Positions 52,391-62,501 are shown, counted from the first letter of the stretch. The stretch: 64,000 bases of DNA from an uncultured Clostridia bacterium (GCA_947089135.1 CAMUJF010000010.1:1-64000), one strand, 5' to 3'. Notes: a model not told the origin generated them from the sequence alone. Numbers and translations: made by a program.

Positions 52391-55300
52391 CTATTTTAAG
52401 GCAATATTTTCCTTTCCGGCAGTTACAGCAATCCTGTCGGCAAAACTGTCTGATATTTTTATCCCCGCAATGCTTTTTGGAGCAAGCTTTTTTTTCAGAT
52501 CTGACAGGTAGAAGATCACTTTGGTTTCTCCGGGATTTTTCTTGCATATATCCATAATTTCCGAAAGCGCGGGACTGTCCGAACGGCATCTTATATAGAG
52601 GCATGCTTTTTCAAGCATACGGACGCATTGCGCCGCGTCGGCAATTTGATTAACAATAAGCTTTGGGTCTCCGTCTTTGTATGATAGCTTTGCGGTTATG
52701 TGTACCGCTTTGCCCCTTGTAATAATATCTCTGTTTGAAGCCAGTATATCCGCAAAAATAATTCCCTCCGCTTCGCCTGTCATGTCCTCAAGAGTTACAA
52801 AGGCCATTTTTGCACCGTTTTTCTGGGTGTAAAGCTTAACGCCTTGCAAGGTGCAGAACAGAGAAATTTCACTGCCGTCCTTCGGCGGGTCAAGCTCATC
52901 GTAAAGACTGGCGATATCGTTCATGCCGCAAAGCTTTGAATAGGGACTGTAATCTTCAAGCGGGTGTCCCGAAAGATACGCACCAGTAATCTCTTTTTCC
53001 ATTTCAAGTTTGACAGCAAGAGGATATTCGGGAAGCCGCTCAAATGAAAATGGATCGCTGTCTCCGCCGTTGTCATCATCTGTATCAAAAAAGTTTATCT
53101 GTCCCTCCATGTTTTTCAGAGAATATCCTTGAACTGAGCCAAAAATTTTATCATAGTTTTCCAGCATTTCCCTGCGACTGTATCCAAAGCAATCCAGAGC
53201 GCCGCATTTTATCAGACTTTCAATAGCTCGCTGATTCAAGTCTCTGCCACTTATACGCTTGCAGAAATCATTCAGGGATTTGAAAGAGCCGCCTTTTTCA
53301 CGCTCATTTAAAAGTTCGCGGATAGAATTGTATCCCAAATTCTTAACTGCCAGAAGCGCAAAGCGTATACCGTCCGCAGTTGGGGAAAATCCAAAGCCGC
53401 TCTCATTTACGTCTGGGCTTAAAATCTTCACGCCGTTTTTAGCGCATTCCGAAGCGTATTCCAGAATCTTTCCTGTGCTGTCAAGAAAGGCCGACATCAG
53501 CGCGGCCATATAGTCTTTGAAATAGTAATGTCTTAAATATGCGGTCTGGTAGGAAACATGAGCGTAAGCCGCCGCATGGGATTTATTGAACGCATAGGAG
53601 GCGAAGCTTTCCATTTCATCAAATATCTCGTTGGCAATTTTTTCGGAAACTCCGTTTTTAGTTGCTCCCTCAACAAAGATGCCGCGTTCTTTCAGCATTT
53701 CGGCGGTCTTTTTCTTAGCCATTGCGCGGCGCACAAGGTCGGCTCTGCCGTAGGAATATCCCGCCATTTTGCGGCATATCTCCATTACCTGTTCCTGATA
53801 GACTATGCAGCCGTAGGTAACGTCCAGAATGTCCTTTAAAATAGGATGCCTGAATGTGACTTTCTGCGGGTTGTGGCGGCATTCAATATATCTCGGTATG
53901 CTGTCCATAGGTCCGGGACGGTATAGTGACAGTACGGCAATTATATCCTCAATGGATTCAGGCTTCAGCCGCATCAGAACCTGCCGTATGCCCGCGCTTT
54001 CAAACTGGAAAACTCCCGTAGTCTGCCCTTGGGACAGCATTTCGTACACATTGGGGTCGTCTATGGGTATTTTGTTTATATCAAAGTCCGGTTTTGTCCT
54101 GCGTATAAAATCGGAAGCGTCTCGGATAACGGTCAGATTCCTGAGACCGAGGAAGTCCATTTTCAGCAGTCCCAAACGTTCCAGAGCGGTCATTGTATAC
54201 TGTGTTACTGTAACGTCCCCGTTCTTTTGCACCGGAACGTAATTGCTGACCGGCGCCGGACATATCACTACGCCCGCTGCGTGGGTGGAGGCGTGACGCG
54301 GCATTCCCTCTATTTTTCTTGCCGTATCTATAAGCTTGCGGACGGTACTGTCGCTTTTATACAGAGCCGTCAGATCATCGCTGTCTTTAAGCGCACCGTC
54401 AAGAGTGACGTGCAGTCCGTAGGGAATAAGCTTTGACACCTTATCTGCCGCCTGATAGGGGATACCCATTACCCGCGCTACGTCACGCACCGCTCCTTTT
54501 GCGGCCATTGTACCGAAGGTTATTATCTGAGCGACTCTGTCATCGCCGTATTTTTTTACAACATAGTCAATCACCCTCTGCCTGCCCTCATAGCAGAAGT
54601 CGATGTCGAAGTCGGGCATAGACACTCTTTCAGGATTGAGAAACCGTTCAAACAGCAGACCGTACTTCATAGGGTCTACAGAGGTTATGCCGATACAGTA
54701 GGCTGCAATGCTTCCAGCTCCGGAACCTCTGCCCGGACCAACCGGAATGCCTTGCTCACGTGCGTAGCGGATAAAGTCCCATACAATGAGAAAGTAGTCC
54801 ACATAACCCATTTTGATTATTATGCCAAGCTCATAGTCAAGTCTTTCGGAGTACTCGGCGGGAGGATTTTCTCCGTAACGTTTTTTTAGTCCTATTCGGC
54901 ACAGCTCCGTAAAGTAAGGAACGTTGTCCGAGACTCCCTCGGCAGTAAATTCGGGAAGCAGAAGTTTTCCGAATTCAAATGTTACGTTGCACAGTTCCGC
55001 TATTAAAGCGGTATTGTCTACCGCGTGGGGGACGTTTGCGAAAAGCCGCCGCATTTCTTCCTCGGACTTCATATAGAACTCGTCTGTTGGGAACAGCATT
55101 GGGTTAGGTTCACCCAGCGGCGTATTGGTTTGTATAGCGATAAGCACCCGCTGTATTTCAGCGTCCTCTTTTAAAATGTAGTGAGCGTCGTTTGTTGCCG
55201 CAAGGGGAATACCCGTTTCTGCGGAAAGCCTATAGAGAAGCGGAAGTATGCGTATTTCCTCGGAAATATCGTGGTTCTGAATTTCTATATAGTAATTTCC

Positions 55301-55801
55301 TTCGCCGAAAATTTCCAGATACCTCAAAGCCACAGCTTTGGCGTTGTCGTATTCGCCGTTTGAAAGTCTGCGGGGAATCTCCCCTGCAAGACAGCCTGAC
55401 AGCGCAATAAGCCCCTCGTGGTATTTTTCTAAAAGTTCAATATCCACGCGGGGCTTGCTGTAAAAGCCCTCGGTGTAGCCCAGTGAAACAAGCTTTATAA
55501 GATTGCGGTATCCGCCGTTGTCCTTGCAGAGAAGCACAAGATGATACGGTTTATTGTCCTGACCGTGAATTTTGTCAAACCTCGTTCTCGGAGCAACGTA
55601 TACTTCGCAGCCTATTATCGGCTTTATTCCCTGGGACACAGCTTCATTATAAAAATCCACGGCTGCGTACATACAGCCGTGGTCGGTAACAGCAACAGCG
55701 GTCTGTCCCATTTCCTTTGCACGGGAAACAAGCTGCCCGATACGGCACGCTCCGTCAAGCAGGCTGTATTCACTGTGCAGGTGAAGATGAACAAAAGACA
55801 T
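52391..55801 (-). CDS. dnaE: DNA polymerase III subunit alpha (DnaE)
   Basis: Replicative polymerase alpha subunit of 1136 residues. The N-terminal PHP domain (HLHLHSEYSLLDGA) is followed by the catalytic palm with PDFDIDFCYEGR, GVFQFESAGIR and QEQVMEICRKMAGYSYGRAD, then helix-hairpin-helix and OB-fold parts. ATG 55801 is preferred over the upstream TTG at 55807; it overlaps the whiA stop region. In Firmicutes DnaE works with PolC. In the hprK-to-pfkA block. Confidence 0.96.
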   Translation of the reverse strand: MSFVHLHLHSEYSLLDGACRIGQLVSRAKEMGQTAVAVTDHGCMYAAVDFYNEAVSQGIKPIIGCEVYVAPRTRFDKIHGQDNKPYHLVLLCKDNGGYRNLIKLVSLGYTEGFYSKPRVDIELLEKYHEGLIALSGCLAGEIPRRLSNGEYDNAKAVALRYLEIFGEGNYYIEIQNHDISEEIRILPLLYRLSAETGIPLAATNDAHYILKEDAEIQRVLIAIQTNTPLGEPNPMLFPTDEFYMKSEEEMRRLFANVPHAVDNTALIAELCNVTFEFGKLLLPEFTAEGVSDNVPYFTELCRIGLKKRYGENPPAEYSERLDYELGIIIKMGYVDYFLIVWDFIRYAREQGIPVGPGRGSGAGSIAAYCIGITSVDPMKYGLLFERFLNPERVSMPDFDIDFCYEGRQRVIDYVVKKYGDDRVAQIITFGTMAAKGAVRDVARVMGIPYQAADKVSKLIPYGLHVTLDGALKDSDDLTALYKSDSTVRKLIDTARKIEGMPRHASTHAAGVVICPAPVSNYVPVQKNGDVTVTQYTMTALERLGLLKMDFLGLRNLTVIRDASDFIRRTKPDFDINKIPIDDPNVYEMLSQGQTTGVFQFESAGIRQVLMRLKPESIEDIIAVLSLYRPGPMDSIPRYIECRHNPQKVTFRHPILKDILDVTYGCIVYQEQVMEICRKMAGYSYGRADLVRRAMAKKKTAEMLKERGIFVEGATKNGVSEKIANEIFDEMESFASYAFNKSHAAAYAHVSYQTAYLRHYYFKDYMAALMSAFLDSTGKILEYASECAKNGVKILSPDVNESGFGFSPTADGIRFALLAVKNLGYNSIRELLNEREKGGSFKSLNDFCKRISGRDLNQRAIESLIKCGALDCFGYSRREMLENYDKIFGSVQGYSLKNMEGQINFFDTDDDNGGDSDPFSFERLPEYPLAVKLEMEKEITGAYLSGHPLEDYSPYSKLCGMNDIASLYDELDPPKDGSEISLFCTLQGVKLYTQKNGAKMAFVTLEDMTGEAEGIIFADILASNRDIITRGKAVHITAKLSYKDGDPKLIVNQIADAAQCVRMLEKACLYIRCRSDSPALSEIMDICKKNPGETKVIFYLSDLKKKLAPKSIAGIKISDSFADRIAVTAGKENIALK

Positions 55802-55803
55802 AA

Positions 55804-56736
55804 TCAATCTCCTCGCTTTTCCGCGCGTTCTTCGCGTATCCTCTCCGCAATTTCGGAAAGCTTTTTCAGACGGTGATTAGCCCCGGAACGACCAACAGGC
55901 TTGTCCAGCATTTCGCCAAGTTCTTTCAGCGAAACGTCGGGATTTTCCAGACGTATCTCCGCCGCGTTTTTCAGTTCCGGGGAAAGGCTGTCCAGACCTT
56001 CTGTCGCCATGATATATTCAATATCCGCGATCTGCCGCTCCGAAGCTTTCAAAGTCCGCTCGATATTGGCGGAATCGCAGTTAGCAATGCGGTTTGCCTT
56101 GTTTCGCACATCCTTATAGATCTTAACGTTCATAAGGTCGATACTGCTCATGGTCGCACCCATAAGGGTGAGCAAGTCTTCTATGGACTCACTGTCCTTA
56201 AGGTAAATGACATACGCGTTTTTTCTTTCGGTGTACTTGGCGTTTATCCCGACAGAAGTGAGCAAATTCAGTAAGTCTTGCGTAAGGTCATAATATGGTA
56301 CTGCAAATTCAAGATGATATTCCTTAATAGGTTCAGTAACGCTTCCGCAGGAAAGAAACGCTCCGGCGATAAAAGCAAAAATGCTGTTGTTGTCGATAAT
56401 ATCCGTCTGAATACGGTGGATAAGCGTCCTGCTGGAAATTCTGTAGCGGTAGATTACTTCCTCGCGGTAATGCTCCGAGGGAATGCTCAAAGAGTACAGC
56501 GAAACGCCGTTTTTCTTTTCGGTAACGCTCACCTCGGCAACGCCCGTACCTCCGATAACATCGTCGGCAAGACTTCGGAAAAGCCTGCATACAAGATCGT
56601 TTTCGGTTTGAAAAACGATAGAATCGGGAGTAAAGCTTTTACAGAACAGCAGCATACCGTACAGGCAGCAATACTTTCTGTCCTTGTCTGTTATGACGGA
56701 GCAGAGTTCTTTTTTAACTGAATAGGAAAATGACAT
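55804..56736 (-). CDS. whiA: WhiA, DNA-binding protein
   Basis: The 310 residues show the WhiA layout: N-terminal LAGLIDADG-like domain (KKELCSVITDKDRKYCCLYGML...FIAGAFLSCGSVTEP) and a C-terminal helix-turn-helix (VSLKELGEMLDKPVGRSGANHRLKKL). It affects cell division and chromosome segregation in Bacillus. It lies immediately between rapZ and dnaE, overlapping the latter's start region. Confidence 0.94.
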   Translation of the reverse strand: MSFSYSVKKELCSVITDKDRKYCCLYGMLLFCKSFTPDSIVFQTENDLVCRLFRSLADDVIGGTGVAEVSVTEKKNGVSLYSLSIPSEHYREEVIYRYRISSRTLIHRIQTDIIDNNSIFAFIAGAFLSCGSVTEPIKEYHLEFAVPYYDLTQDLLNLLTSVGINAKYTERKNAYVIYLKDSESIEDLLTLMGATMSSIDLMNVKIYKDVRNKANRIANCDSANIERTLKASERQIADIEYIMATEGLDSLSPELKNAAEIRLENPDVSLKELGEMLDKPVGRSGANHRLKKLSEIAERIREERAEKRGD

Positions 56737-56751
56737 TTTATAACATTCCTT

Positions 56752-57612
56752 TTATCTGTCCTTTTCGATATCGCGGTGGCTTATCCTGCACTTCAAGCCC
56801 TTGTTTTTCAGGTACTTATAGATAGCTTCCGCAAAGGTAACGCTGCGATGCTTGCCTCCCGTGCAGCCGAAAGATACCACCAGTTGGCTCTTGCCCTCGT
56901 GGATATAGAGCGGTATAAGAAAATCAAGTAAGTCTTCAAGCTTTTTTATCAGAGTGCCGGACTGCTCAAAGCTTAGAACGTAGTCGCTCACGCAGCTTTC
57001 AAGACCGGTGTGTTTTTTCAGTTCGGGTATATAGAACGGATTTGGGAGGCACCTTACGTCGAAGATCAGATCGGCTTCGCGGGACACGCCGTATTTGTAG
57101 CCGAAAGACATTACCTTAATGACCATGCTGTCGTTGGGATTATCCAAAAACAGGGAATAGACAGTTTCCTTTAGCTGATTCATTGACAGGTCGGAGGTGT
57201 CTATGTAGTAATCAGCCTTTTCGCGTACCGACGAAAGGACTTCCCGCTCAGTATTTATTGCCTTTTGCAGACTGCCGTGTGACTGCTCGTCGAGCGGGTG
57301 CTTGCGGCGTGTTTCCTTGTACCGCTTTATCAGCACCTCATCGCTTGCGTCAAGGAAGAGAATTGATGTTTCAAGTCCGTTGTTCTGTAAATACGACAGA
57401 CCCTCGTCAAGCTCTAAGAAAAGCTCTCCGCCGCGGATATCGGTAACGATTGCAACCTTTTTCATTTGACCGTTGGCAATGCATATCTCCGCAAATTTTG
57501 GTATAAGCTGAGGAGGAATATTGTCTATGCAGTAGTAGCCTATGTCCTCCAGAACGTTTACCGCACCTGATTTTCCCGAGCCCGAAAGACCGGTTACTAT
57601 CAGAAATTTCAT
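56752..57612 (-). CDS. rapZ: RapZ/YvcJ family nucleotide-binding protein
   Basis: A 286-residue P-loop protein with Walker A GLSGSGKS, VTDIRGGELF, the TRRKHPL motif and C-terminal SFGCTGGKHRSVTFAE. In E. coli RapZ is an RNA-binding regulator; in Bacillus YvcJ is a GTPase-like protein. It is part of the usual rapZ-whiA pair, 16 bases apart. Confidence 0.94.
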   Translation of the reverse strand: MKFLIVTGLSGSGKSGAVNVLEDIGYYCIDNIPPQLIPKFAEICIANGQMKKVAIVTDIRGGELFLELDEGLSYLQNNGLETSILFLDASDEVLIKRYKETRRKHPLDEQSHGSLQKAINTEREVLSSVREKADYYIDTSDLSMNQLKETVYSLFLDNPNDSMVIKVMSFGYKYGVSREADLIFDVRCLPNPFYIPELKKHTGLESCVSDYVLSFEQSGTLIKKLEDLLDFLIPLYIHEGKSQLVVSFGCTGGKHRSVTFAEAIYKYLKNKGLKCRISHRDIEKDR

Positions 57613-57660
57613 GTTAAATTCCTCCTTGTGACTGATTGCGTATGATTTCCGTATCTTCTT

Positions 57661-58578
57661 TTATTTTTTATCCGTGATTATAAGCGGCTCGCATTCAAGA
57701 ATGTAACCTGTTTTTTCTTTTACTGTATTCTTTACTATCTGTATCAGTTCCATGAGCTGCGAAAAATCAGCATTTCCTTTGTTGATGATGAAGCCGCTGT
57801 GCTTTGTGCTGACTTCCGCGTCTCCTACGTGAACGCCTTTCAGTCCGCACTGCTCTATCAGCAGAGAAGCATAGCTCCCCTCGGGACGTTTAAATGTACT
57901 TCCTGCGCTGGGATACTCCAAAGGCTGCTTGGAACGTCGTTTTTCCATAAATTCGTTCATTTTAGCCTTTATCTCCGCTTTGTCTCCGTTTTTAAGAGCG
58001 ATCTCCGCAGAGAGGATCACCTCTCCGCTTTCCGTAAAACGGCTGCGGCGGTATGAAAAATCGCATTCTTTTCCGTTGTAGACATTTATTTCACCTGTTT
58101 TTCTGTCCATAGCGCGGACAGTTTGTATCACCTGTTTCATTTCACCGCCGTAAGCTCCTGCGTTCATGAAAACTGCGCCTCCGAGAGTACCTGGTATCCC
58201 GTATGCAAACTCTATTCCCGAAAGTTCATGTTCCAACGCAAAATTGCATATTGCTGTAAGAGTAGCTCCGGCACCGCAGGTGAGGACATTAGTATCGGCA
58301 GTTATCTCAGCGTTACCTTTTCCAAATTGAAAAACGATACCGTTTATTCCGTCGGAATCCACAATAAGATTAGAACCCTTGCCGAAAATATAATATGGCA
58401 CGCCCAGCTTTTCCGCAAGAGTAATCAGCCTGCGGCAGCTTTCTTCGCCCTGCAAGCTTATAAGAGCTCCGCATCGTCCTCCGATTTTAAAGGTAGTGTG
58501 GTTTTTAAGTTCTTCATCAATTTTGACACTGCACCCAAGGGATTTTGCCGTTTCGCATATTTCCTCTGTACCGCTCAT
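57661..58578 (-). CDS. murB: UDP-N-acetylenolpyruvoylglucosamine reductase
   Basis: Reduces UDP-GlcNAc-enolpyruvate to UDP-MurNAc in the cytosol with NADPH and FAD. The 305 residues carry NHTTFKIGG, GIPGTLGGAVFMNAGAYGGEM, the SYRRSRF segment and AGSTFKRP, with the catalytic Glu near the C-terminus (LECEPLI). 48 bases before rapZ on the same strand. Confidence 0.95.
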   Translation of the reverse strand: MSGTEEICETAKSLGCSVKIDEELKNHTTFKIGGRCGALISLQGEESCRRLITLAEKLGVPYYIFGKGSNLIVDSDGINGIVFQFGKGNAEITADTNVLTCGAGATLTAICNFALEHELSGIEFAYGIPGTLGGAVFMNAGAYGGEMKQVIQTVRAMDRKTGEINVYNGKECDFSYRRSRFTESGEVILSAEIALKNGDKAEIKAKMNEFMEKRRSKQPLEYPSAGSTFKRPEGSYASLLIEQCGLKGVHVGDAEVSTKHSGFIINKGNADFSQLMELIQIVKNTVKEKTGYILECEPLIITDKK

Positions 58579-58619
58579 TCGCGCACCCCTGTTTCCGATT
58601 AATTTTATATCTGTATAGT

Positions 58620-59351
58620 TTATGCTTTGTCCGCAAAAATATTGCCTTTTTTCTCGAAAATGAACCTGAAAAATCTGTCATGATCAGCGTTTATAACAAG
58701 GCTTTCCGGAAAGTCCTGCTCTTCTAAAAGTGCAATGGACTTTTCAAATTTTCCCACAAGACCGCAGAAATGAGCGTCCGAGTTGACAACAACGGGAACC
58801 TCATACTTTTTGCATAAACGGATAATTTCACGATAATTGTCCGAAGTATTCTTCCATGTAATGGAGCTTTCGTTTATTTCCACAAGCTTGCCGCATTCCT
58901 TAAATTTTTTCAGGCATTTTTCATAGTCAAACTCGTATCCTACAGTTGCACAGTGACCGATAACGTCCACAAGCGGATTTTCCGCAACGCCGAGATACAG
59001 CCGAGTTATCTCATCGGGTGAAGCTTTTTTCAGGTGATTTCGGTGTATGGACGCTATTATCCAGTCCAGTGAAGCGCACTCATCGTAGGGAAAATCAATT
59101 GTACCGTCGTAGTTGATAATACTGGACTCCGCACCGAACAGAAGCTTCACCCCGAACAGCTCACGCGGCAGCGCCTTGTGCAGATTGTGAAAGTGCCACA
59201 CGTGGGGACCGTCGGTTGAGGCTGGTGTGTGATCGGTTATCGCCAGCGCGGAAAGTCCCGCGTCTGCGGCATAACGGGCGTTTTCAAGCACCGTCGAGTA
59301 AGCGTGTGTGGAAGCGACGGTGTGAGTATGCAGGTCTGCAATAATTTTCAT
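58620..59351 (-). CDS. PHP-domain phosphoesterase (YcdX-like)
   Basis: The 243 residues have the PHP metal-site motifs: ADLHTHTVAS, ITDHTP, FGAESSI, ASIHRN, DVIGHCA and NSDAHFCG. The family includes histidinol phosphatases and YcdX-type phosphatases; the substrate is not known. It lies between hprK and murB, a conserved position in Clostridia. Confidence 0.88.
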   Translation of the reverse strand: MKIIADLHTHTVASTHAYSTVLENARYAADAGLSALAITDHTPASTDGPHVWHFHNLHKALPRELFGVKLLFGAESSIINYDGTIDFPYDECASLDWIIASIHRNHLKKASPDEITRLYLGVAENPLVDVIGHCATVGYEFDYEKCLKKFKECGKLVEINESSITWKNTSDNYREIIRLCKKYEVPVVVNSDAHFCGLVGKFEKSIALLEEQDFPESLVINADHDRFFRFIFEKKGNIFADKA

Positions 59352-59384
59352 TTTCGGTATTCCTTTTGTATGATTTATTTCGGA

Positions 59385-60347
59385 TCAATAAATATCCCAC
59401 TTTTTAATAGTTTCCTTGCGGTCCATGTCGAGCCCCAGGTTGTCAAGCAGCTCTTGAGCGGCGTTATAGCCCATTTTTTTCTGACGGTTGTTCATAGCCG
59501 CTACTTCGAGGATCACTGCAAGATTTCGTCCCGGCTTAACAGGAATAGTACTGCATGGCACCTTTACGCCCAGAATGGAGGTGTATTCGTTGTCAACTCC
59601 CATGCGGTCGTAGACCTTTTCACTGTCCCAGGGTTCAAGCTCTACGATCATGTCGATCTTTTCAGTGACCTTGATTGCGCCCATGCCGAACAGGCGGCGG
59701 GCGTTTACAATACCTATGCCGCGGATTTCCAGAAAGTGCCTGATATTTTCGGGAGACGAACCAACAAGGCTTATGTTGGATACCCTTCTTATCTCAACAG
59801 CGTCGTCGGCGACAAGACGGTGTCCGCGCTTGATCAGTTCAACGGCGGTCTCGCTTTTGCCCACGCCGCTTTCTCCGAGAATAAGCATACCCTCGCCGTA
59901 GACCTCTATAAGCACTCCGTGGCGTGTGATACGGGGGGCAAGGTGCAGATTAAGGAACGCAATCAGCGCAGCCATAAAACTGGAGGTGCTGTCCTTGCTT
60001 CGGAGCAGCGGTACCTCATATTTTTGCGCGAGATCGACCATTTCGGGGAAATACGGCAGCTCACGGGTAATGATAAGTGCGGGGATATGCTGGGAAAAAA
60101 GCATATCGAGACGTTCGCGGCGTACGTCTTCCTCAATAGTGGCCATGTACGCAAACTCCATTTTTCCCACAATCAGGATACGTTCGTTGTTGAAATATTC
60201 GTAAAATCCCATAAGTTGGAGACCCGGACGGATCAGATCCGTTTCAGTAACTGTCAGCTTTGCCGAATCTTCGGGAAGATAAATAGTTTCAAGGTGAAAT
60301 TCTTCGATAATTGTTTTCAGATCCACATTATATTTTTTTTCAGCCAT
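59385..60347 (-). CDS. hprK: HPr kinase/phosphorylase
   Basis: Phosphorylates HPr at Ser46 in response to glycolytic intermediates, controlling carbon catabolite repression. The 320 residues show Walker A GESGVGKS near 155 and the family signature EIRGIGIVNARRLFG. ATG 60347 has AAAAGGA eleven bases upstream; the ATG at 60356 abuts that site. It is the first gene of the minus-strand block and has its own promoter. Confidence 0.95.
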   Translation of the reverse strand: MAEKKYNVDLKTIIEEFHLETIYLPEDSAKLTVTETDLIRPGLQLMGFYEYFNNERILIVGKMEFAYMATIEEDVRRERLDMLFSQHIPALIITRELPYFPEMVDLAQKYEVPLLRSKDSTSSFMAALIAFLNLHLAPRITRHGVLIEVYGEGMLILGESGVGKSETAVELIKRGHRLVADDAVEIRRVSNISLVGSSPENIRHFLEIRGIGIVNARRLFGMGAIKVTEKIDMIVELEPWDSEKVYDRMGVDNEYTSILGVKVPCSTIPVKPGRNLAVILEVAAMNNRQKKMGYNAAQELLDNLGLDMDRKETIKKWDIY

Positions 60348-60382
60348 TCCAATCATTCCTTTTCGATAAACAGTTATTTCTT

Positions 60383-60410
60383 ATTATACATCTTTTTGGA
60401 AAAATTTCAA
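60383..60410 (-). promoter_or_regulatory. Promoter of hprK
   Basis: On the minus strand TTGAAA (60405-60410), 16-base spacer, TATAAT (60383-60388). Confidence 0.75.
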
Positions 60411-60472
60411 GTGCTGTCAGACTTTATTTACAAATGCCGAAAAAATATTCTGCCGAAAAATATAAAAAACGA

Positions 60473-60501
60473 TTGCTTTTTTGTGCAATTTGATGTATAA
60501 T
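60473..60501 (+). promoter_or_regulatory. Promoter of the lipoprotein gene (twin of the proC promoter)
   Basis: TTGCTT (60473-60478), 17-base spacer, TATAAT (60496-60501). Nearly the same sequence occurs before proC. Confidence 0.8.
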
Positions 60502-60537
60502 GTTAAAGACAAATATTTTAAGCTTGGGGGAAGTTCA

Positions 60538-61542
60538 TTGAATCATAAAAACAGAATTGCTGCTGCGGTCATGGTTTTGTCTGTTTGTATGCTGACAGCC
60601 TGCGGTTCGGAGATCTCTACAGGCAGTGCGGTATCAGAAACGTTGTCGGAAACTTTGACGGAAACTGAAATCGAAGCGAAAACGTCCGCAGAAGCTGCTG
60701 AAAACGAAAAGACCGGGGTGAGGACTGAAACAGAATCGAAAACTCCGGCGGAATTAAACGAAGTAATAACCGGAACCGACCCTCTTGATACGGCGGCTGC
60801 GTTTATTATAGAAAGTCCCGAGCCGGACGAGAAAGCCGTTGCAGAAGCCGCTAAACGTCCCGAGATAACGGACTATAAGCTTAATTATACCGGATATGAA
60901 TTTGCCGATGATGCGCAGCGGGCGCTGGCTGAATATCTTTACGCAAACTGGAATGAGGAGCAGATGCGGATCGATATTGAAGGGTCGCGCGCGTATATTC
61001 TTGCCTATGACCCCGAGAGACAGCTCGGCGATTGTGACGTGTACAATCGGGAATTTTGCGCCGATTTTGATGGGGACGGCGATAATGAGCTTTTTGTGTA
61101 CCGTTACGTAAATCTTGACGAAAGATCCAGTTGGGCTATGTACCGCGATTTGTGGTATACGGACGGCGAAAATGTTAAAATGCTTTACTACGGTATCGGG
61201 CGCGCGGCTTTTTCAGGGATTTTTGAAGTGCAAGACGGCGTGCCTCTCATGTTTATTGTACCCGATATTGTTATGGGTTCGCCTATACAAACGGCGTACT
61301 GCGTTTCCGCTGCGGACGGTACGCCAAAATGGTACGAGCTTCCCGAGGACAGGTGCTTTATGTATGATTTTATCTTTGAAAGCGAGGAAGTCAAAAAAGA
61401 TTTTTTGTTCATATACGACTCGGATTTTGACTATAGTGATTTTTCAAAAGCGGAGGGTGACGATTTGGAAAATTTTCAGCAGATAGGCTGGGTTGACGGA
61501 AAGCTTGAAATAGTATCGGGTTACGGCGCGGGTTCCGAGTGA
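60538..61542 (+). CDS. Lipoprotein of unknown function
   Basis: A 334-residue secreted lipoprotein. The signal peptide ends in the lipobox LTAC-G at about residue 21, followed by a Thr/Glu-rich linker (to about 90) and a globular part of about 240 residues with many Asp and Tyr residues and FDGDGDNELFVYRY, a calcium-loop-like DxDxDxxE motif. I do not recognise the family. TTG 60538 follows GGGGGAAG; the frame reaches to 60481 without a better start. Confidence 0.82.
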   Translation: MNHKNRIAAAVMVLSVCMLTACGSEISTGSAVSETLSETLTETEIEAKTSAEAAENEKTGVRTETESKTPAELNEVITGTDPLDTAAAFIIESPEPDEKAVAEAAKRPEITDYKLNYTGYEFADDAQRALAEYLYANWNEEQMRIDIEGSRAYILAYDPERQLGDCDVYNREFCADFDGDGDNELFVYRYVNLDERSSWAMYRDLWYTDGENVKMLYYGIGRAAFSGIFEVQDGVPLMFIVPDIVMGSPIQTAYCVSAADGTPKWYELPEDRCFMYDFIFESEEVKKDFLFIYDSDFDYSDFSKAEGDDLENFQQIGWVDGKLEIVSGYGAGSE

Positions 61543-61569
61543 AATTTATATGAAAATTGTAAAAAACGC

Positions 61570-61598
61570 TTGCTTTTTTGTACAAATTGTTGTATACT
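61570..61598 (+). promoter_or_regulatory. Promoter of proC (twin of the lipoprotein promoter)
   Basis: TTGCTT (61570-61575), 17-base spacer, TATACT (61593-61598). About 31 of 37 bases around it match 60465-60502. Confidence 0.8.
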
Positions 61599-61633
61599 AC
61601 TTGACAGGCTGTATTTGAAAGGAAGTATTTAGT

Positions 61634-62434
61634 ATGGCGGCAGTGGGATTTATCGGCGCGGGCAATATGGGCTATGCGATAATAAAGGGTATTCGCGGTA
61701 CGGGGCAGGGCAGAGAACTGTCTCTTTTCGCTTATGACCTCTCGCATGAGGCTCTGAACCGTCTTTCTGAGTTCGGAGTATCGCCATGCGCTGACGAAAA
61801 GGAGCTTGTTAAAAACAGCGATTACGTTTTTCTTGCGGTGAAACCTCAGCAGCTTGATACCGTTATGGATAGGATCGGTGCAGCAGTTACAGCTGATAAG
61901 GTAATGGTTTCCATATGCGCGGGGATAACCGCAGAGTACCTTTGTTCCAAAACTCTGCCGGAGGCTAAGGTTGTTCTGGTAATGCCCAATACTCCTCTGC
62001 TGTTGGGAGAGGGAGCTTCCGCTCTTTCGAGAAACGAAAACGTTTCGGACGCGGAGTTTGAGTTTGTGAGAAATATTTTTGCTTCCTGCGGAAAGACAGC
62101 GGTCGTTCCCGAAAATAAAATGAAAGAGATAATTGCCGTAAACGGAAGCAGTCCGGCGTTCATATATCTGTTTGCAAAGGCTTTTATAGATTATGCAGGT
62201 TCGGCAGGTATAGACGATACGGCTGCAAAGGAGCTTTTTGCTCAGTCTCTTGTTGGGTCGGCGAAAATGCTTACTGATTCAGAGTATACTGTTGACGAAC
62301 TGATAAAAATGGTTTCCAGTCCGGGAGGGACGACTCTTGCGGGGCTTGACGAGCTTTATAAGGGCAAGTTTGCCGAAACGGTGACAAAAGCCTGTGAAAG
62401 CTGTACAAGACGTGCTTACGAGCTGTCAAAATAG
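61634..62434 (+). CDS. proC: Pyrroline-5-carboxylate reductase
   Basis: Last step of proline synthesis, NAD(P)H-dependent. The 266 residues have the Rossmann motif GFIGAGNMGYAIIKG, VFLAVKPQQLD, VMPNTPLLLGEG, NGSSPAFIYLF and SPGGTTLAGLDEL. ATG 61634 follows GAAAGGAAG. It stands alone with its own promoter. Confidence 0.95.
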   Translation: MAAVGFIGAGNMGYAIIKGIRGTGQGRELSLFAYDLSHEALNRLSEFGVSPCADEKELVKNSDYVFLAVKPQQLDTVMDRIGAAVTADKVMVSICAGITAEYLCSKTLPEAKVVLVMPNTPLLLGEGASALSRNENVSDAEFEFVRNIFASCGKTAVVPENKMKEIIAVNGSSPAFIYLFAKAFIDYAGSAGIDDTAAKELFAQSLVGSAKMLTDSEYTVDELIKMVSSPGGTTLAGLDELYKGKFAETVTKACESCTRRAYELSK

Positions 62435-62501
62435 TTTGTTCTTAAAGAGGACTTGTCCGCATAGACTTTACTATCAATAATTAAAGTAAAGGACGGTCTT
62501 T

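Noticed and set aside
59229..60500. 423-residue plus-strand open frame over hprK and the PHP gene
   Set aside because: Both minus-strand genes show clear family motifs. The plus-strand protein is Phe/His-rich without recognisable domains.
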